Part shown: positions 33,501-41,998 of the stretch, piece by piece
How the letters are laid out: each line of letters opens with the position of its first letter
How positions within the stretch are numbered: the first letter of the stretch is position 1
Assembly: GCA_938036875.1 (NCBI GenBank)
Contig: CALHVX010000079.1
Coordinates: 1 to 48,540 of the forward strand
Length of the DNA stretch: 48,540 nt
DNA from: an uncultured Pseudomonadales bacterium
GTDB lineage: Bacteria; Pseudomonadota; Gammaproteobacteria; Pseudomonadales; Azotimanducaceae
Direction of reading: 5' to 3'
The notes under the pieces: model-generated
What the model was told of the DNA's origin: nothing
Seen by the model: the letters and a program-made list of their open reading frames with translations, nothing else
Database searches by the model: none
Translations under genes and position numbers: made by a program

Positions 33501-34444
33501 TACAAAGGCAACACTTCCCAAGTGCTCTTTAAATTTCGTCGAAGGTGTTGCGCAAGATCCACAATCTCCCGTTCGCCAGGCAAAAACACCAACGCATCAC
33601 GCGCTGTGGAAGCGTCGCGTTTACTGGCGATATCGTCCAGCGCCTGGGCTACCCCTTCCACCGAGCTCATGTCGGCTTCTGCAGGGTCTCGATACTCAAC
33701 AGCAACCGGGTAACCCCGACCGCTTACTTGCACGATGGGTGCATCGTTAAAGTGCTTGGCAAAGGCCTCCACATCAATGGTGGCACTGGTGATAATGAGC
33801 TTTAAATCTGGGCGGCGGTCTAACAGCTCTCGCAAGTAGCCCAACAAAAAATCGATGTTGAGGCTGCGCTCATGCGCCTCATCAACAATGATCACGTCAT
33901 AACGATTCAACCAACGGTCGCGCGGAATCTCAGCCAGCAGCATGCCGTCGGTCATGATTTTGATCAGCGAGTTGGGCCCTACGTGATCAGCAAACCGAAC
34001 CGAGTAGCCCACTTGCTCGCCAACCGGCACCCCAAGCTCTTCGGCGATGCGCGTAGCAACCGCTCTTGCGGCAATCCTTCTTGGCTGGGTGTGACCAATC
34101 AAACCGCGATAGCCATAACCCGCCTGCAGGCAAATTTTGGGAAGCTGGGTAGTTTTACCGGAACCGGTTTCTCCCGCCACCACCACAACTTGATGCGTTT
34201 TTAACGCAGCTGCAATCTCATCGGCTTTAGCCGCAATGGGGAGCTCGGGTGGTATCTCAATCTTTGGCGCCAAGGTTTGACGCAATTTGAGTTTTTCTTG
34301 GGAGGCTTCTAGCTTTGCCTGAGCCGCTTCGGGTTTAGATTTGAACAACCGTTTGAGCGATTGAACATCCGCGCGCAGCACAGTGCTGGGATCAAAACTT
34401 GGCTTACTTGATCGAGATTGGGTCGAATTGGGAGGGGCCACCAC
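30521..34444 (-). CDS. hrpA: ATP-dependent RNA helicase HrpA
   Basis: 1307 residues, matching the roughly 1300 of E. coli HrpA. DEAH-box helicase core: GETGSGKTT (residues 91-99), TQPRRIAARAVA, DEAHERS (188-194), TSATID, FLPGEREI, TNVAETSLTVP and QRAGRCGR. Winged-helix, helical-bundle and OB-fold regions follow, then the long HrpA-specific C-terminal domain (DUF3418). It acts on mRNA, and recent work links it to rescue of collided ribosomes. The first codon is one of two adjacent GTGs (34444/34441), and there is no clear ribosome-binding site. It stands upstream of the bufferin operon in the same orientation but 312 bases away. Confidence 0.96.
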   Translation of the reverse strand: MVAPPNSTQSRSSKPSFDPSTVLRADVQSLKRLFKSKPEAAQAKLEASQEKLKLRQTLAPKIEIPPELPIAAKADEIAAALKTHQVVVVAGETGSGKTTQLPKICLQAGYGYRGLIGHTQPRRIAARAVATRIAEELGVPVGEQVGYSVRFADHVGPNSLIKIMTDGMLLAEIPRDRWLNRYDVIIVDEAHERSLNIDFLLGYLRELLDRRPDLKLIITSATIDVEAFAKHFNDAPIVQVSGRGYPVAVEYRDPAEADMSSVEGVAQALDDIASKRDASTARDALVFLPGEREIVDLAQHLRRNLKSTWEVLPLYARLPAGEQQRIFKSGSQRRVILATNVAETSLTVPNIGYVIDTGTARVSRYSYRSKLQRLPIEPISQASAAQRAGRCGRLGPGRCIRLFSEADFVSRPEFTDAEIQRTNLASVVLQMQAFGLGDIDRFPFLDPPEPAAVRAAIRLLEELGALERNKVTALGRNMARLPIDPRLARVLLEASQQGALSELLIIASGLASVDPRERPRDKQAAADAAHEQFGNPKSEFLSWLALWRWADELRENKTRRRYERALHQAFVSPNRMREWRALHRQLLLAIRPMDLRLNEKPADFASIHLSLLSGSLSFIGLHDERGQYLGARGLRFRIFPGSTLSSSKPKWLMAGEIVETSAVYARSIAHIDPRWVETQARHLLKRDYSEPHWSAKRGEAMAYEKVSLYGLVLTERRRVSYQSIDPVICRELFLRDGLVLGQLSDRARKQMGFLLHNEEIKQKLLQQEAKARRRDLLLSEDDQLLLYASVVPNEINNLRALERWLRRDPHNDGRLRFSEAQLRARSSPDLVDYPPTLSLGDHEFDLQYRFAPGEADDGVTLLVPLGQLTALVAQPLAWSVPGMLPLLVEQWLRSLPKQIRKHLAPLPDKLPALLDRLLSRSLYRQGRLHTALAQVVADLYEVTINPKDWLDACIEPHLNINIKVLDEAGKVLAQDRDLEALQERFHAQVAAQVAAGVEDDYELSGLQAFPEDREIPVRKTLSSSVLAYPGLQDLQGPAAGDAGAKTATTDGVKLALFATAAEAQRANRRGYPRLAMLQSKSTVRKLRSELIANKALGLHYAPLGNLDQLLDDMLLGVAWHTLFEASEASGEPLPSNAKDFAKRLSTRQGLWTQNFRSTMALVAQILKARFELVSLLDKMTSPAFTQAVADATAQLHSLVPASLVQSTPSVYLQQVPRYLAALKYRLENLQGRVARDEDQLRVIRGFEDRLAKLTGVAAISTEQLDRLHFDIQELRVALFAERLKQGKISPKRLQQAFLAVEQEFGLA

Positions 34445-34503
34445 AGTTACTAGGCGCTAACAAAATGTGTGGCGGGGCCCCTGCAGAGCAGGGGCTACCA
34501 ACC

Positions 34504-35670
34504 TTACTTAGTTAGCTGCGCCATACCCTCTTCCAACCCGCGAACCGTTAGTGGGAACATGTTGCCCCCAACTAGCTCTTGGGTCATAGACACTGAGGTT
34601 GAGTATTCCCAGGTTTCTTGAGGGGTTGGATTGATCCACACCAACTTTTCGTACATGTTGGTGAAGCGGGACATCCAATCCGCACCTGACTCTTCGTTCC
34701 AATGCTCAACGCTGCCACCCGCATGGGTTATCTCATAAGGTGCCATGGTTGCATCACCCACAAAGACCACTTTGTAGTCCTGAGCAAACTTGTTCAGCAC
34801 TTCAAAGGTTGGCAGGCGCTCATTCATACGCCGACGATTGTCTTTCCAGACCGACTCATAGATAAAGTTGTGGAAGTAGAAGCTCTCTAAATGCTTGAAC
34901 TCGGTGCGAGTTGCAGAGAACAGCTCTTCACAGACTTTGACGTGGGCATCCATGGACCCGCCAATGTCTAAGAACAACAATACCTTCACCGTGTTACGCC
35001 GCTCTGGACGCATGTGGATATCCAACATACCCCCGTTGTGCGCTGTGCCCTTGATGGTGTTATCCATGTCGAGCTCTTCAGCAGCACCGGTGCGCGCAAA
35101 CTTACGTAAACGTCGTAACGCCATCTTGATGTTACGTGTACCAAGCTCTACGGAGTCATCCAGGTTTTTGAACTGACGTTCGTCCCAGGTCTTCTTGGCC
35201 TTCTTCTTCTTGCCTTGGCCTTGCCCACCAGGACCTTTCTTGCCCTGCTGGTCTGGGTCGTCGCCTTCATCACCCTCTTTGCCTTCTTTGCCCTGCTCAG
35301 CCTTCTCGGCTTCTTCTTTGGCTTTTTGGAATTGCTCAATCAGCTTCTCCAAACCACCAAGTGACTTAATCTTTTCAAGCTCTTCAGGGGTTAACGACTT
35401 TTCGAACTCGCGGCGCAACCACTCATCTGGAATCATAGATTCCAACATGCCGGTTAGGTCTTCTAAGCCCTTAAAATAGGCGGAGAACGCGCGATCGAAC
35501 TTGTCGTAGTGCTTTTCATCTTTGACCATGCACGTGCGGGTCAACAGATAAAAGTCATCGATATTGGCGTACACCAACCGATGTTCCAGCGCGGTGAGTA
35601 CGTCCAACAATTCACGGATGGTGACCGGAATCTTGTACTTGCGCAGCGTTAGAAAAAAGTTAATTAGCAT
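34504..35670 (-). CDS. CoxE-like VWA domain protein, MoxR partner
   Basis: 388 residues, soluble. A helical N-terminal half leads to a highly charged low-complexity stretch (about residues 115-160, Lys/Glu then Gly/Gln/Lys-rich). The C-terminal VWA domain has VLLFLDIGGSMDAHVKVCEELF; the MIDAS reads D-I-G-G-S, the form usual in this CoxE/YehP-like group. It forms a two-gene operon with the MoxR ATPase 30 bases upstream. Such pairs act as metal-dependent chaperones that insert cofactors or mature enzyme complexes. The client here is unknown; no molybdenum hydroxylase or methanol dehydrogenase lies nearby. Confidence 0.88.
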   Translation of the reverse strand: MLINFFLTLRKYKIPVTIRELLDVLTALEHRLVYANIDDFYLLTRTCMVKDEKHYDKFDRAFSAYFKGLEDLTGMLESMIPDEWLRREFEKSLTPEELEKIKSLGGLEKLIEQFQKAKEEAEKAEQGKEGKEGDEGDDPDQQGKKGPGGQGQGKKKKAKKTWDERQFKNLDDSVELGTRNIKMALRRLRKFARTGAAEELDMDNTIKGTAHNGGMLDIHMRPERRNTVKVLLFLDIGGSMDAHVKVCEELFSATRTEFKHLESFYFHNFIYESVWKDNRRRMNERLPTFEVLNKFAQDYKVVFVGDATMAPYEITHAGGSVEHWNEESGADWMSRFTNMYEKLVWINPTPQETWEYSTSVSMTQELVGGNMFPLTVRGLEEGMAQLTK

Positions 35671-35700
35671 AACGGCTTCAACCTCATATTAACTACGAGG

Positions 35701-36549
35701 TTAACCCCGAGAGTCGCGACGATTCATAAAGGCTAGACGCTCCAACAAGTGGACATCTTGCTCATTCTTCACCAAGGCGCCGTACAGAGGCGGAATCGCC
35801 TTGCTGGTATCACGATTGGTCAGAATCTCATCTGGAATGTCGTCAGCCATCAACAGCTTCAACCAGTCGATAAGCTCTGATGTCGACGGCTTCTTCTTCA
35901 AACCAGGCACTTTGCGCACGTCAAAGAAAATATCCATCGCCTCTTTTACCAAAGACTTTTTGATCTCTGGGAAATGCACGTCCACGATCTGCTGCATGGT
36001 CTCGCGATCAGGGAAGTTGATGTAGTGGAAGAAGCAACGACGCAAGAACGCATCCGGTAATTCTTTTTCGTTGTTACTAGTAATAATAACAATAGGTCGA
36101 TGCTTGGCTTTGATGGTCTCGCCAATCTCGTAGCAGAAGAACTCCATGCGATCGATTTCTTGCAGCAAGTCGTTTGGAAACTCGATGTCCGCTTTGTCGA
36201 TCTCGTCGATCAGCAGAACCACACGCTTGTCTGCTTCAAACGCATCCCACAATTTACCTTTCTTGATGTAGTTGCGAATGTCGTTAACCCGCTCATCACC
36301 CAACTGGGAGTCACGTAGACGCGAAACCGCATCGTATTCATACAAGCCGTTCACCGCCTTGGTGGTGGACTTGATATGCCATTGGATGAGTTCCATATCC
36401 AAAGACGCAGCAACCTGCTCAGCCAGCATGGTTTTACCTGTGCCTGGCTCGCCTTTCACCAGCAGCGGCCGTTCAAGCTTGGCCGCGGCGTCTACAGCCA
36501 TGCTCAGTTCGTCTGTGGAAATATAATCGTCGGTGCTATCAAATATCAT
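35701..36549 (-). CDS. MoxR-family AAA+ ATPase
   Basis: 282 residues of a compact AAA+ chaperone. Walker A is GEPGTGKT (33-40) and Walker B VVLLIDEIDKAD (about 110-121). A pore-loop-like FFCYEIGETIKAKHRPIVIITSNNEKELPDAFLRRCFFHYINFPD includes sensor 1 Asn and the arginine finger, and a C-terminal helical lid ends LLERLAFMNRRDSRG. The SNNEKELPDAFLRRC wording is characteristic of MoxR. It drives the VWA partner encoded immediately downstream. The 270-base region before it contains a separated 12-bp inverted repeat. Confidence 0.92.
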   Translation of the reverse strand: MIFDSTDDYISTDELSMAVDAAAKLERPLLVKGEPGTGKTMLAEQVAASLDMELIQWHIKSTTKAVNGLYEYDAVSRLRDSQLGDERVNDIRNYIKKGKLWDAFEADKRVVLLIDEIDKADIEFPNDLLQEIDRMEFFCYEIGETIKAKHRPIVIITSNNEKELPDAFLRRCFFHYINFPDRETMQQIVDVHFPEIKKSLVKEAMDIFFDVRKVPGLKKKPSTSELIDWLKLLMADDIPDEILTNRDTSKAIPPLYGALVKNEQDVHLLERLAFMNRRDSRG

Positions 36550-36596
36550 AGAGCGTCTCGTTAAGTTCGATCTCGTTTACTTCCAGCGCTTGCGAC

Positions 36597-36716
36597 CTAC
36601 AAAGCCCAGGCCTGCCAAAACAAGCCTACGCTGGAAAAGTGTGTAAATTTCAATGATTAGTGCGCAACCAATGACTTTAAAGAACACCCGCACAGGGCGC
36701 AAGTTGGGCTTTGTAG
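36597..36716. repeat. 12-bp inverted repeat upstream of moxR
   Basis: CTACAAAGCCCA (36597-36608) and TGGGCTTTGTAG (36705-36716) are exact complements 96 bases apart, extended by GCG/CGC with one bulged base. They lie in the 272-base gene-free region between the MoxR gene and the large VWA gene, which shows no open frame or clear promoter otherwise. They could fold the MoxR leader or mark a small mobile remnant. Confidence 0.5.
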
Positions 36717-36821
36717 GCGCTCAATCTGGAAAAGCCCAGAATGGGGTTAAAAGGCCTGCAAAGCCGCGTTGAAAGCCGATAGCTGACAACGTCTACCTGC
36801 TGGTATCCGCTTGGCTAGATG

Positions 36822-38948
36822 CTAAGCGGGCTCCACTTCCGGCTCATCGGACAGCTGCGCTTTGAGCTTGGAGAGCAAGTCCCGGCTGGCCGCAGAAGGC
36901 CTCAACAACCAGCCTAGACCCGCGCAAACCCCCAGATTCAATAACGACACCAGACCAACAAACCACAACGGGAGTGACGCCTGTGGCGGGGGTAAAATTG
37001 CCTGTGGCGGGGGTAAATTTGCCTGTGGCGGGGGTATATCCGCCTGTGGCAGCTCTACAGCAGCTTGCACAGGCTCTATTACCGGCTTCGATTCGGGCGA
37101 TGCAGCCTGCTCGGAATGTGCAGCTGGCGCTGCTTGAGCCACCGGCTCTACCTCTTGTTGGTCCGGTTCAACCGCCAACTCAGGCGCGGGAGCTTGGATT
37201 TGACGACCGGTTTCATCCAGCTTAAAAGATTGGGTCTCAGCAAGTGGTAGCGTCAGGTTGACCGCTTCGCTTCTAAAAGAAAAGTCTTTTTGGCTCAGAT
37301 ACTTACCCTGGACATCTAGAGTCAACTCGATTCCGCCCGCTGCCTCTTCCAGCATGAGCTTCCAAACTCCGCCAGGCTGCTTAATCGCCGGCACCCACTT
37401 CGCCGGCGCTGGCGGACGCTGCACCTTAGCGGCAATAGCCAAAGTATCTGGGGACAAACCATCCACCCCAACTTTGACCCAACCAAGAGCACCTTGGACT
37501 TGAGGCTGCAGCTCTAGGTGCACTGGGCTACGGACCTGAAATGGCATTCTAACGCCACGGGAAAAGGTTGGGCTGACCGCCTCAAACCGCAAAACTCCCT
37601 CCTCAATGTCGGCCAAGGCCGGCAGCGTAGCCCGGTACTGACCATCTTCCCGTCCAGGTTCCACCACAACTACCTGCGTACCAGCGGCGGAATCTAGGTA
37701 AGCAAACACCTCAATTTGGTCTAAAAAGTCGGCATCAAGAACCGCTTGGCCCTGGCCGTTGGTGAGCTGGGCATCAACACTCTGCAAAGCTTGCGCTGCC
37801 AGTGCCCCACGGCTATCCAACAGCTGCAGCTGCAAATCGGCATAAGCCAGCATACGCGCCTGGGGTGCCTGAGCGCTTGGTGGCGCAACACCCGGTAGCT
37901 CCATTAAGCGCCACAATCCTGGGCTGGGGCTGGCCATAGAAACCAACTCAAAGCCTCGACCAACATGCCAGCGGCTCCGCGGAGGCAAAGCCGATCGAGT
38001 AAAGGTTTCGCCATCAGGCCCGATCAGCTGCAATTGCACCCCCGGGTCGGCCAGCCATAGAAGATCTACCGAGCCAATTCCAGCATCAAGCCGAAACACT
38101 CGGTCTTCGGGGTTTGCCAGGGCAACCCCAGTGGAACTCGTGGGCTGTTCAGCCTTGAGTTTGGTGCCCAGCAGCGAAGGTGGCACCAACTCCTCGAAAG
38201 CTGGGGTAGCCCCTAGATTGCTCAGCGGCACTTCTGATGCCGCAGCAACACTATCGATGGCGGCCACAAACTGGCTGAGCAACTGATCTGGCTTTATGCC
38301 GTCTAACGCTACCCCACCCGTTGCCGCAGCCAACTGGCCCAGCAACTCAGCGCCGGGTGCATCTGCCATAGCCAACACATGCAGGCGGATATTCGCCTGA
38401 CTTAACCGGGGCACCAACTCAGCTAGCAGACGCTGGGTCGCTTGCTCGTTGATGGTGGCGGAGTCGCTTACGTCAATCGCTCCGTCCGTGAGTAGCAAAA
38501 TGTGTCGAGGTCCGGTTGTTGGCGGCGCCTCCCAATCCCAACTCGCTAACTGCAAAGCTTCCGGGAGGTTGCTGCGCAGTGCGTGCGCGGGCAAATTGGC
38601 TGTGCGCGTTAGCGCGATATTTTTCCACAGTGGACCGGCGCGATCGTGACGTACCAGTTGGTTAACCTGGGCACCAAAGGTCCATATGCCGGCATAAGCG
38701 GTTTCAGGCAAAACGCGAATGAACATACTTAACGCATCAGCGCGCCGGTTATCTGGATCAGCCTCGGCCATGCTGCCGGAAATATCGATCACTAAGCGCA
38801 CGTCTAGCGGCGCGTCGGCGGCAACCCTGGGGGTTGCTAGCGCGGCCGAGAGGCTAAACAAGACACAGAGAGTTGCGCAGATTTTTTGACAAACAGGCGC
38901 ACGTCCGTCACTAGGTCTTGAGTCAAAAAGATAGGCGCACAGCTTCAT
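36822..38948 (-). CDS. membrane-anchored VWA domain protein
   Basis: 708 residues. A signal segment (KICATLCVLFSLSAALATPRVAADA) precedes a VWA domain whose MIDAS is complete: RLVIDISGSMAEAD, a Thr/Gly region and HILLLTDGAID. Residues of about 240-560 are beta-rich and resemble the BatA/CglB-type extracellular region. A Pro-rich hinge with four PPPQA-like repeats (about 625-655) precedes one transmembrane helix (LWFVGLVSLLNLGVCAGLGWLL) and a short acidic cytoplasmic tail. The topology is periplasmic VWA with a C-terminal anchor, analogous to the proteins that act with MoxR ATPases in Bat operons. The MoxR gene upstream is separated by intergenic DNA, so a link is only suggestive. Confidence 0.82.
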   Translation of the reverse strand: MKLCAYLFDSRPSDGRAPVCQKICATLCVLFSLSAALATPRVAADAPLDVRLVIDISGSMAEADPDNRRADALSMFIRVLPETAYAGIWTFGAQVNQLVRHDRAGPLWKNIALTRTANLPAHALRSNLPEALQLASWDWEAPPTTGPRHILLLTDGAIDVSDSATINEQATQRLLAELVPRLSQANIRLHVLAMADAPGAELLGQLAAATGGVALDGIKPDQLLSQFVAAIDSVAAASEVPLSNLGATPAFEELVPPSLLGTKLKAEQPTSSTGVALANPEDRVFRLDAGIGSVDLLWLADPGVQLQLIGPDGETFTRSALPPRSRWHVGRGFELVSMASPSPGLWRLMELPGVAPPSAQAPQARMLAYADLQLQLLDSRGALAAQALQSVDAQLTNGQGQAVLDADFLDQIEVFAYLDSAAGTQVVVVEPGREDGQYRATLPALADIEEGVLRFEAVSPTFSRGVRMPFQVRSPVHLELQPQVQGALGWVKVGVDGLSPDTLAIAAKVQRPPAPAKWVPAIKQPGGVWKLMLEEAAGGIELTLDVQGKYLSQKDFSFRSEAVNLTLPLAETQSFKLDETGRQIQAPAPELAVEPDQQEVEPVAQAAPAAHSEQAASPESKPVIEPVQAAVELPQADIPPPQANLPPPQAILPPPQASLPLWFVGLVSLLNLGVCAGLGWLLRPSAASRDLLSKLKAQLSDEPEVEPA
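36980..37052. repeat. 21-bp tandem repeat coding for the proline hinge
   Basis: Units at 36980-37000, 37001-37021 and 37022-37042, plus a partial one, begin CCTGTGGCGGGGGTA. They encode the [NIS]LPPPQA hinge of the VWA protein on the minus strand. Short, in-frame and purely coding, they are likely to vary in number between strains. Confidence 0.85.
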
Positions 38949-39011
38949 ACCTTAAGCCTAGACAAGATAGCCGACTTTGCATGATGCCCCCAGCGGTACC
39001 CAATGGGTTAG

Positions 39012-39461
39012 CTAGCCTGTAACCGAGGGCTCAGTAACCCTTTTGGTCCTCTGCGGTTGCGGCTGTTGTAGAGGCTGTTGTTGAGGCTGTTGTTGCGGAG
39101 GGGCTGCTGCCTGCGCGTCTTGCTCTTGGACCCTTGTGGCCTTCTGGTGCCGCCCAAAGATGAGATACCAAAACACCACTAAACCCACCACAGCCAAGCT
39201 AGACCAGAGCAAGATTTGGATGGACAGCAGCGGTTCTCCATCGCTTTGCAACACGCCTTCGAACACCCAGACCACAAAGGCAGGCGCATAGTTTCCCGGG
39301 TAGTTGGGCACCGGCGCTGGCAACAGTATCCACACGGCACCTAGACAACGCAGCAGGGTGCGCACAAACAAGCTGCTCACCCGTCTGGTAAGCAAGAAAA
39401 AGAAGCCAAGGCAGGCAACACCAGCAAGCGCTGCTATTCCCCAGATATTGATGTAGTCCAT
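39012..39461 (-). CDS. small membrane protein, unknown function
   Basis: 149 residues. There are about three hydrophobic segments: IWGIAALAGVACLGFFFLLT, a middle FVRTLLRCLGAVWILLPAPV and LLWSSLAVVGLVVFWYLIFG. A cytoplasmic tail rich in Gln and Pro follows (about residues 118-140, PPQQQPQQQPLQQPQPQ). I do not recognise a family with certainty; small gammaproteobacterial membrane proteins with this N-terminal layout occur near ycgN. It lies 21 bases after ycgN and 63 bases before the VWA gene, all in one orientation, so one long transcript is possible. Confidence 0.65.
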   Translation of the reverse strand: MDYINIWGIAALAGVACLGFFFLLTRRVSSLFVRTLLRCLGAVWILLPAPVPNYPGNYAPAFVVWVFEGVLQSDGEPLLSIQILLWSSLAVVGLVVFWYLIFGRHQKATRVQEQDAQAAAPPQQQPQQQPLQQPQPQRTKRVTEPSVTG

Positions 39462-39482
39462 ACCGATATTCTACCAGCTCTG

Positions 39483-39920
39483 CTAGGTCTCAACCCACTG
39501 AATCACGGTTTCTGTCCATTGCTCTGGGTGCACGTCTTGCTCGGCAACCACCTTGCCGCGCACGGAGATACCCGCATCGTGAACCGTTTCCGGGTCTTGG
39601 GAAACCAAAGGGTGCCACCAGGCAAGCTCACGCCCTTCGGCCAAAGTACGGTAGGCACAGCTTTTGGGCAGCCAAGCAAGAGAGCTAACAATGGCCGCAT
39701 GAAAATCGATGCAATCAGCCACCCGCTGATGACGATTTGAATAGTCAGTGCAGCGGCAATTGGCCTGATCTAACAAGCCACACACCATATTGGTATAATG
39801 CACTTCCTGGGTATCTTCGTCTTCGAGTTTGACCAGACAACAGCGAGCGCAGCCGTCACACAAAGACTCCCATTCTGTTGGCGACATCTGGTGCAATGAT
39901 TTTGTTTGCCAAAACGTCAT
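39483..39920 (-). CDS. ycgN: YcgN family cysteine-cluster protein
   Basis: 145 residues, UPF0260. Two cysteine groups are conserved: [31 protein letters not shown] and [61 protein letters not shown] then gives the family's C-terminal hallmark. The Cys-x2-Cys-x2-Cys-Cys group implies a metal or Fe-S centre, but the activity is unknown. Its start overlaps the ycgL stop (ATGA). The rnd-ycgL-ycgN order is kept in many gammaproteobacteria. Confidence 0.93.
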   Translation of the reverse strand: MTFWQTKSLHQMSPTEWESLCDGCARCCLVKLEDEDTQEVHYTNMVCGLLDQANCRCTDYSNRHQRVADCIDFHAAIVSSLAWLPKSCAYRTLAEGRELAWWHPLVSQDPETVHDAGISVRGKVVAEQDVHPEQWTETVIQWVET

Positions 39921-40189
39921 GGGTTGAGAATCACACGAGGCGCTGGCGGCGGCACCTGTAAGTAGTAACCCGCCTCCTCTAGCGCTGCGAGCACGCGCAC
40001 CGGGTCAGCTTTCGCGAGACGGCGCTGCGCATGCAGCTCTAAATCTAAAACAAAGCGCAGCTCACCTAAGGTTCGAAGCAACGCTTCATCGAGGCTAGTC
40101 GGGTCCTGCTCAGCATCAACATACAAATAGGTATCCGCACGCTTCTCGCAGCCATACACTTTGACTAGTCGTGGCTGTTCAACGCTCAT
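39917..40189 (-). CDS. ycgL: YcgL domain protein
   Basis: 90 residues, UPF0745. It opens with [17 protein letters not shown], followed by [48 protein letters not shown], which is the single small alpha/beta fold of YcgL. ATG 40189 is chosen because the conserved domain starts six residues later; upstream in-frame starts lie inside the rnd coding region. It overlaps rnd by 11 bases and ycgN by 4. The role is unknown. Confidence 0.92.
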   Translation of the reverse strand: MSVEQPRLVKVYGCEKRADTYLYVDAEQDPTSLDEALLRTLGELRFVLDLELHAQRRLAKADPVRVLAALEEAGYYLQVPPPAPRVILNP

Positions 40190-41411
40190 CTGCTTGACCT
40201 GTTGTTGGGCTAGCATTCGTTTCCTTTGGAGCGATTGGGGCGCCGTCTGGAGCACCATCACCTGCGGAGCTAACACCCGCTAAAATTTTATTGAAGCCGG
40301 ATGACAGCAACTCTGCGCGCCAACCTAGTTGCAGCTCGTCAAACCGACCGTGCTCCAAATAATGCCGCAAGCTTTGTTCAACTTCGCGCTTGCGAGCTAA
40401 CAGTTCAGGCGCCACCTCTAGTTGCTGCGCAACACCTTTACCGAAGTCGCGTAGCGCCGTTACTAGCTTTCCTTGCTTTTGGGTTAGCGAAACCGGCAAC
40501 GCCGAGATGGGTTCAGCAGCTTCGCGACCGTGCATTTCAACCAGCACGGTGCCAAACCGACGCGCAACCCCGCCGGGCAGCACCTCGCGAACAGCCTGCA
40601 TATCGAGCTTGGATGACTGCGCAAAGCTCAGCAGATGTTCATCACGGATAATTCGGCTGCGAGGCACATCGCTGGACATGGCTTTGCGTTCACGCCAACT
40701 GCATAAGTGCTGCAACCGTTGCAGCGATTCCAGCTCTAAGCGAGAAGCGCCCTTTACCCCTCGATAATACAGCTCCGGATTGGTGGGTGCATAACCTTGG
40801 CGCGCCATGTCTTCAGCAAACCACTGCCAGCGGCCCTTCGCTTCTAAGGCTTGGCGCATCTCTCGGTATAGCTGAGGCAGATGCAACACATCAGCCGCCG
40901 CGTACTGCAATTGTTGGTCGGTTAACGGACGTTGTCGCCAGTTGCTTCGCGTTGCGCCTTTGTCGAGCAACTCTCCAGCTCGCTGTTCAACCAAGTTTGC
41001 GTAGCTGATGCTGAAGGTTGGACTGAGGAATGCCTGAGCCAATTGCGTATCAAAAATGCCCTGGGGGGTAACCCCAAGATGGGTATAAAACAGCTCCAGA
41101 TCTTCGGAGCATGCATGCATGACCTTAACCACCTCTGGGTCACCCAATAGGTCCGCAAAGCCCTGCCATTGTTCAATTTCCAGCGGGTCAATCAGGTAGA
41201 TATTGTGACCATCAAACACCTGGTACAGACCCGGCAGCGGGTAAAACGTATCGGTGCGTTGAAACTCACTATCGATACCCAGCACCACCTGGGAAGTGTT
41301 ACCTGCTGAATCATCACTGGATGCGGATTGGCGCCACTGCTGGACCGCGGCCGCTAGGTCGGCATCCGTTGCGACCCAGTTAATTAAGGTTTCGTCGACC
41401 TTGAAGGGCAT
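40179..41411 (-). CDS. rnd: ribonuclease D
   Basis: 410 residues. 3'-to-5' exoribonuclease used in tRNA 3'-end maturation. The DEDD active site is readable as VVLGIDSEFQRTDTFYPLPGLYQV (D, E), VKVMHACSEDLELF (D) and QLQYAAADVLHLPQLY (Y, D). Two HRDC-like helical domains follow, for example RLQHLCSWRERKAMSSDVPRSRIIRDEHLLSFA. ATG 41411 is preferred: the family N-terminus begins a few residues later and GGAGG lies 14 bases upstream. This overlaps the recR 3' end by 32 bases, which suggests coupling. A longer start at 41471 would add 20 residues unrelated to the family. Confidence 0.94.
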   Translation of the reverse strand: MPFKVDETLINWVATDADLAAAVQQWRQSASSDDSAGNTSQVVLGIDSEFQRTDTFYPLPGLYQVFDGHNIYLIDPLEIEQWQGFADLLGDPEVVKVMHACSEDLELFYTHLGVTPQGIFDTQLAQAFLSPTFSISYANLVEQRAGELLDKGATRSNWRQRPLTDQQLQYAAADVLHLPQLYREMRQALEAKGRWQWFAEDMARQGYAPTNPELYYRGVKGASRLELESLQRLQHLCSWRERKAMSSDVPRSRIIRDEHLLSFAQSSKLDMQAVREVLPGGVARRFGTVLVEMHGREAAEPISALPVSLTQKQGKLVTALRDFGKGVAQQLEVAPELLARKREVEQSLRHYLEHGRFDELQLGWRAELLSSGFNKILAGVSSAGDGAPDGAPIAPKETNASPTTGQADER

Positions 41412-41970
41412 GGACGATGGTGCCTCCGTCAATAAATTCGAGTTCACCACCAAGGGGAACACCATGTGCAATGCGCGTCACGTTAGTTACCCGATCACCG
41501 ATCAAGTTACCTATGTAATGCGCTGTTGTTTCGCCCTCAACCGTAGCGTTGGTTGCCAGGATAACCTCTTGAGGTTGCAGCACCGCCACGCGTTGCTGCA
41601 ACAAGTCTAACTTCAATTGCTCTGGGCCTACACCATCAATCGGTGACAAGTGCCCGTGCAGAACAAAGTAATAGCCGCGATACCCGCCCGCTTGCTCGAT
41701 CGCCCATATATCGGCAGGTGACTCGACGATGCAAAGCAGGTTGGGGTCACGCCGATCATCCAGGCACAATTCGCATTCCGCCTGGTCGGTTAAGGTACGG
41801 CAAAAAGCACACTCGCCAATGTTGTCTACGGCTTCAGACAAGGCCAATGCTAAGCGTCGTGCACCGTCACGATTGCGTTGGAGTAACTGCAAGGTCATAC
41901 GCTGAGCGCCTTTAGCGCCAACACCCGGCAAGATTTGCAAAGCGGTGATAAGTTGAGCGATTGGATTCAC
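41380..41970 (-). CDS. recR: recombination protein RecR
   Basis: 196 residues. Acts with RecF and RecO in loading RecA at gaps. An N-terminal helix-hairpin-helix region has LQILPGVGAKGAQRMTLQLL. A four-cysteine zinc finger, CAFCRTLTDQAECELC, follows, then the Toprim domain with CIVESPADIWAIEQAGGYRGYYFVLHGHLSPIDGVGP. The C-terminus has ILATNATVEGETTAHYIGNLI and RIAHGVPLGGELEFIDGGTI. Length and all motifs are standard. It follows ybaB by 28 bases, as in most bacteria. Confidence 0.97.
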   Translation of the reverse strand: MNPIAQLITALQILPGVGAKGAQRMTLQLLQRNRDGARRLALALSEAVDNIGECAFCRTLTDQAECELCLDDRRDPNLLCIVESPADIWAIEQAGGYRGYYFVLHGHLSPIDGVGPEQLKLDLLQQRVAVLQPQEVILATNATVEGETTAHYIGNLIGDRVTNVTRIAHGVPLGGELEFIDGGTIVHALQGRRNLN

Positions 41971-41998
41971 GTTAGAAATTTGCCCCTAAGGCCGAAGA

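Noticed and set aside
36980-37052. Short regular repeats considered as a CRISPR array
   Set aside because: The 21-bp units are contiguous with no spacers and encode a protein hinge; the same holds for the 75-bp units in bufA.
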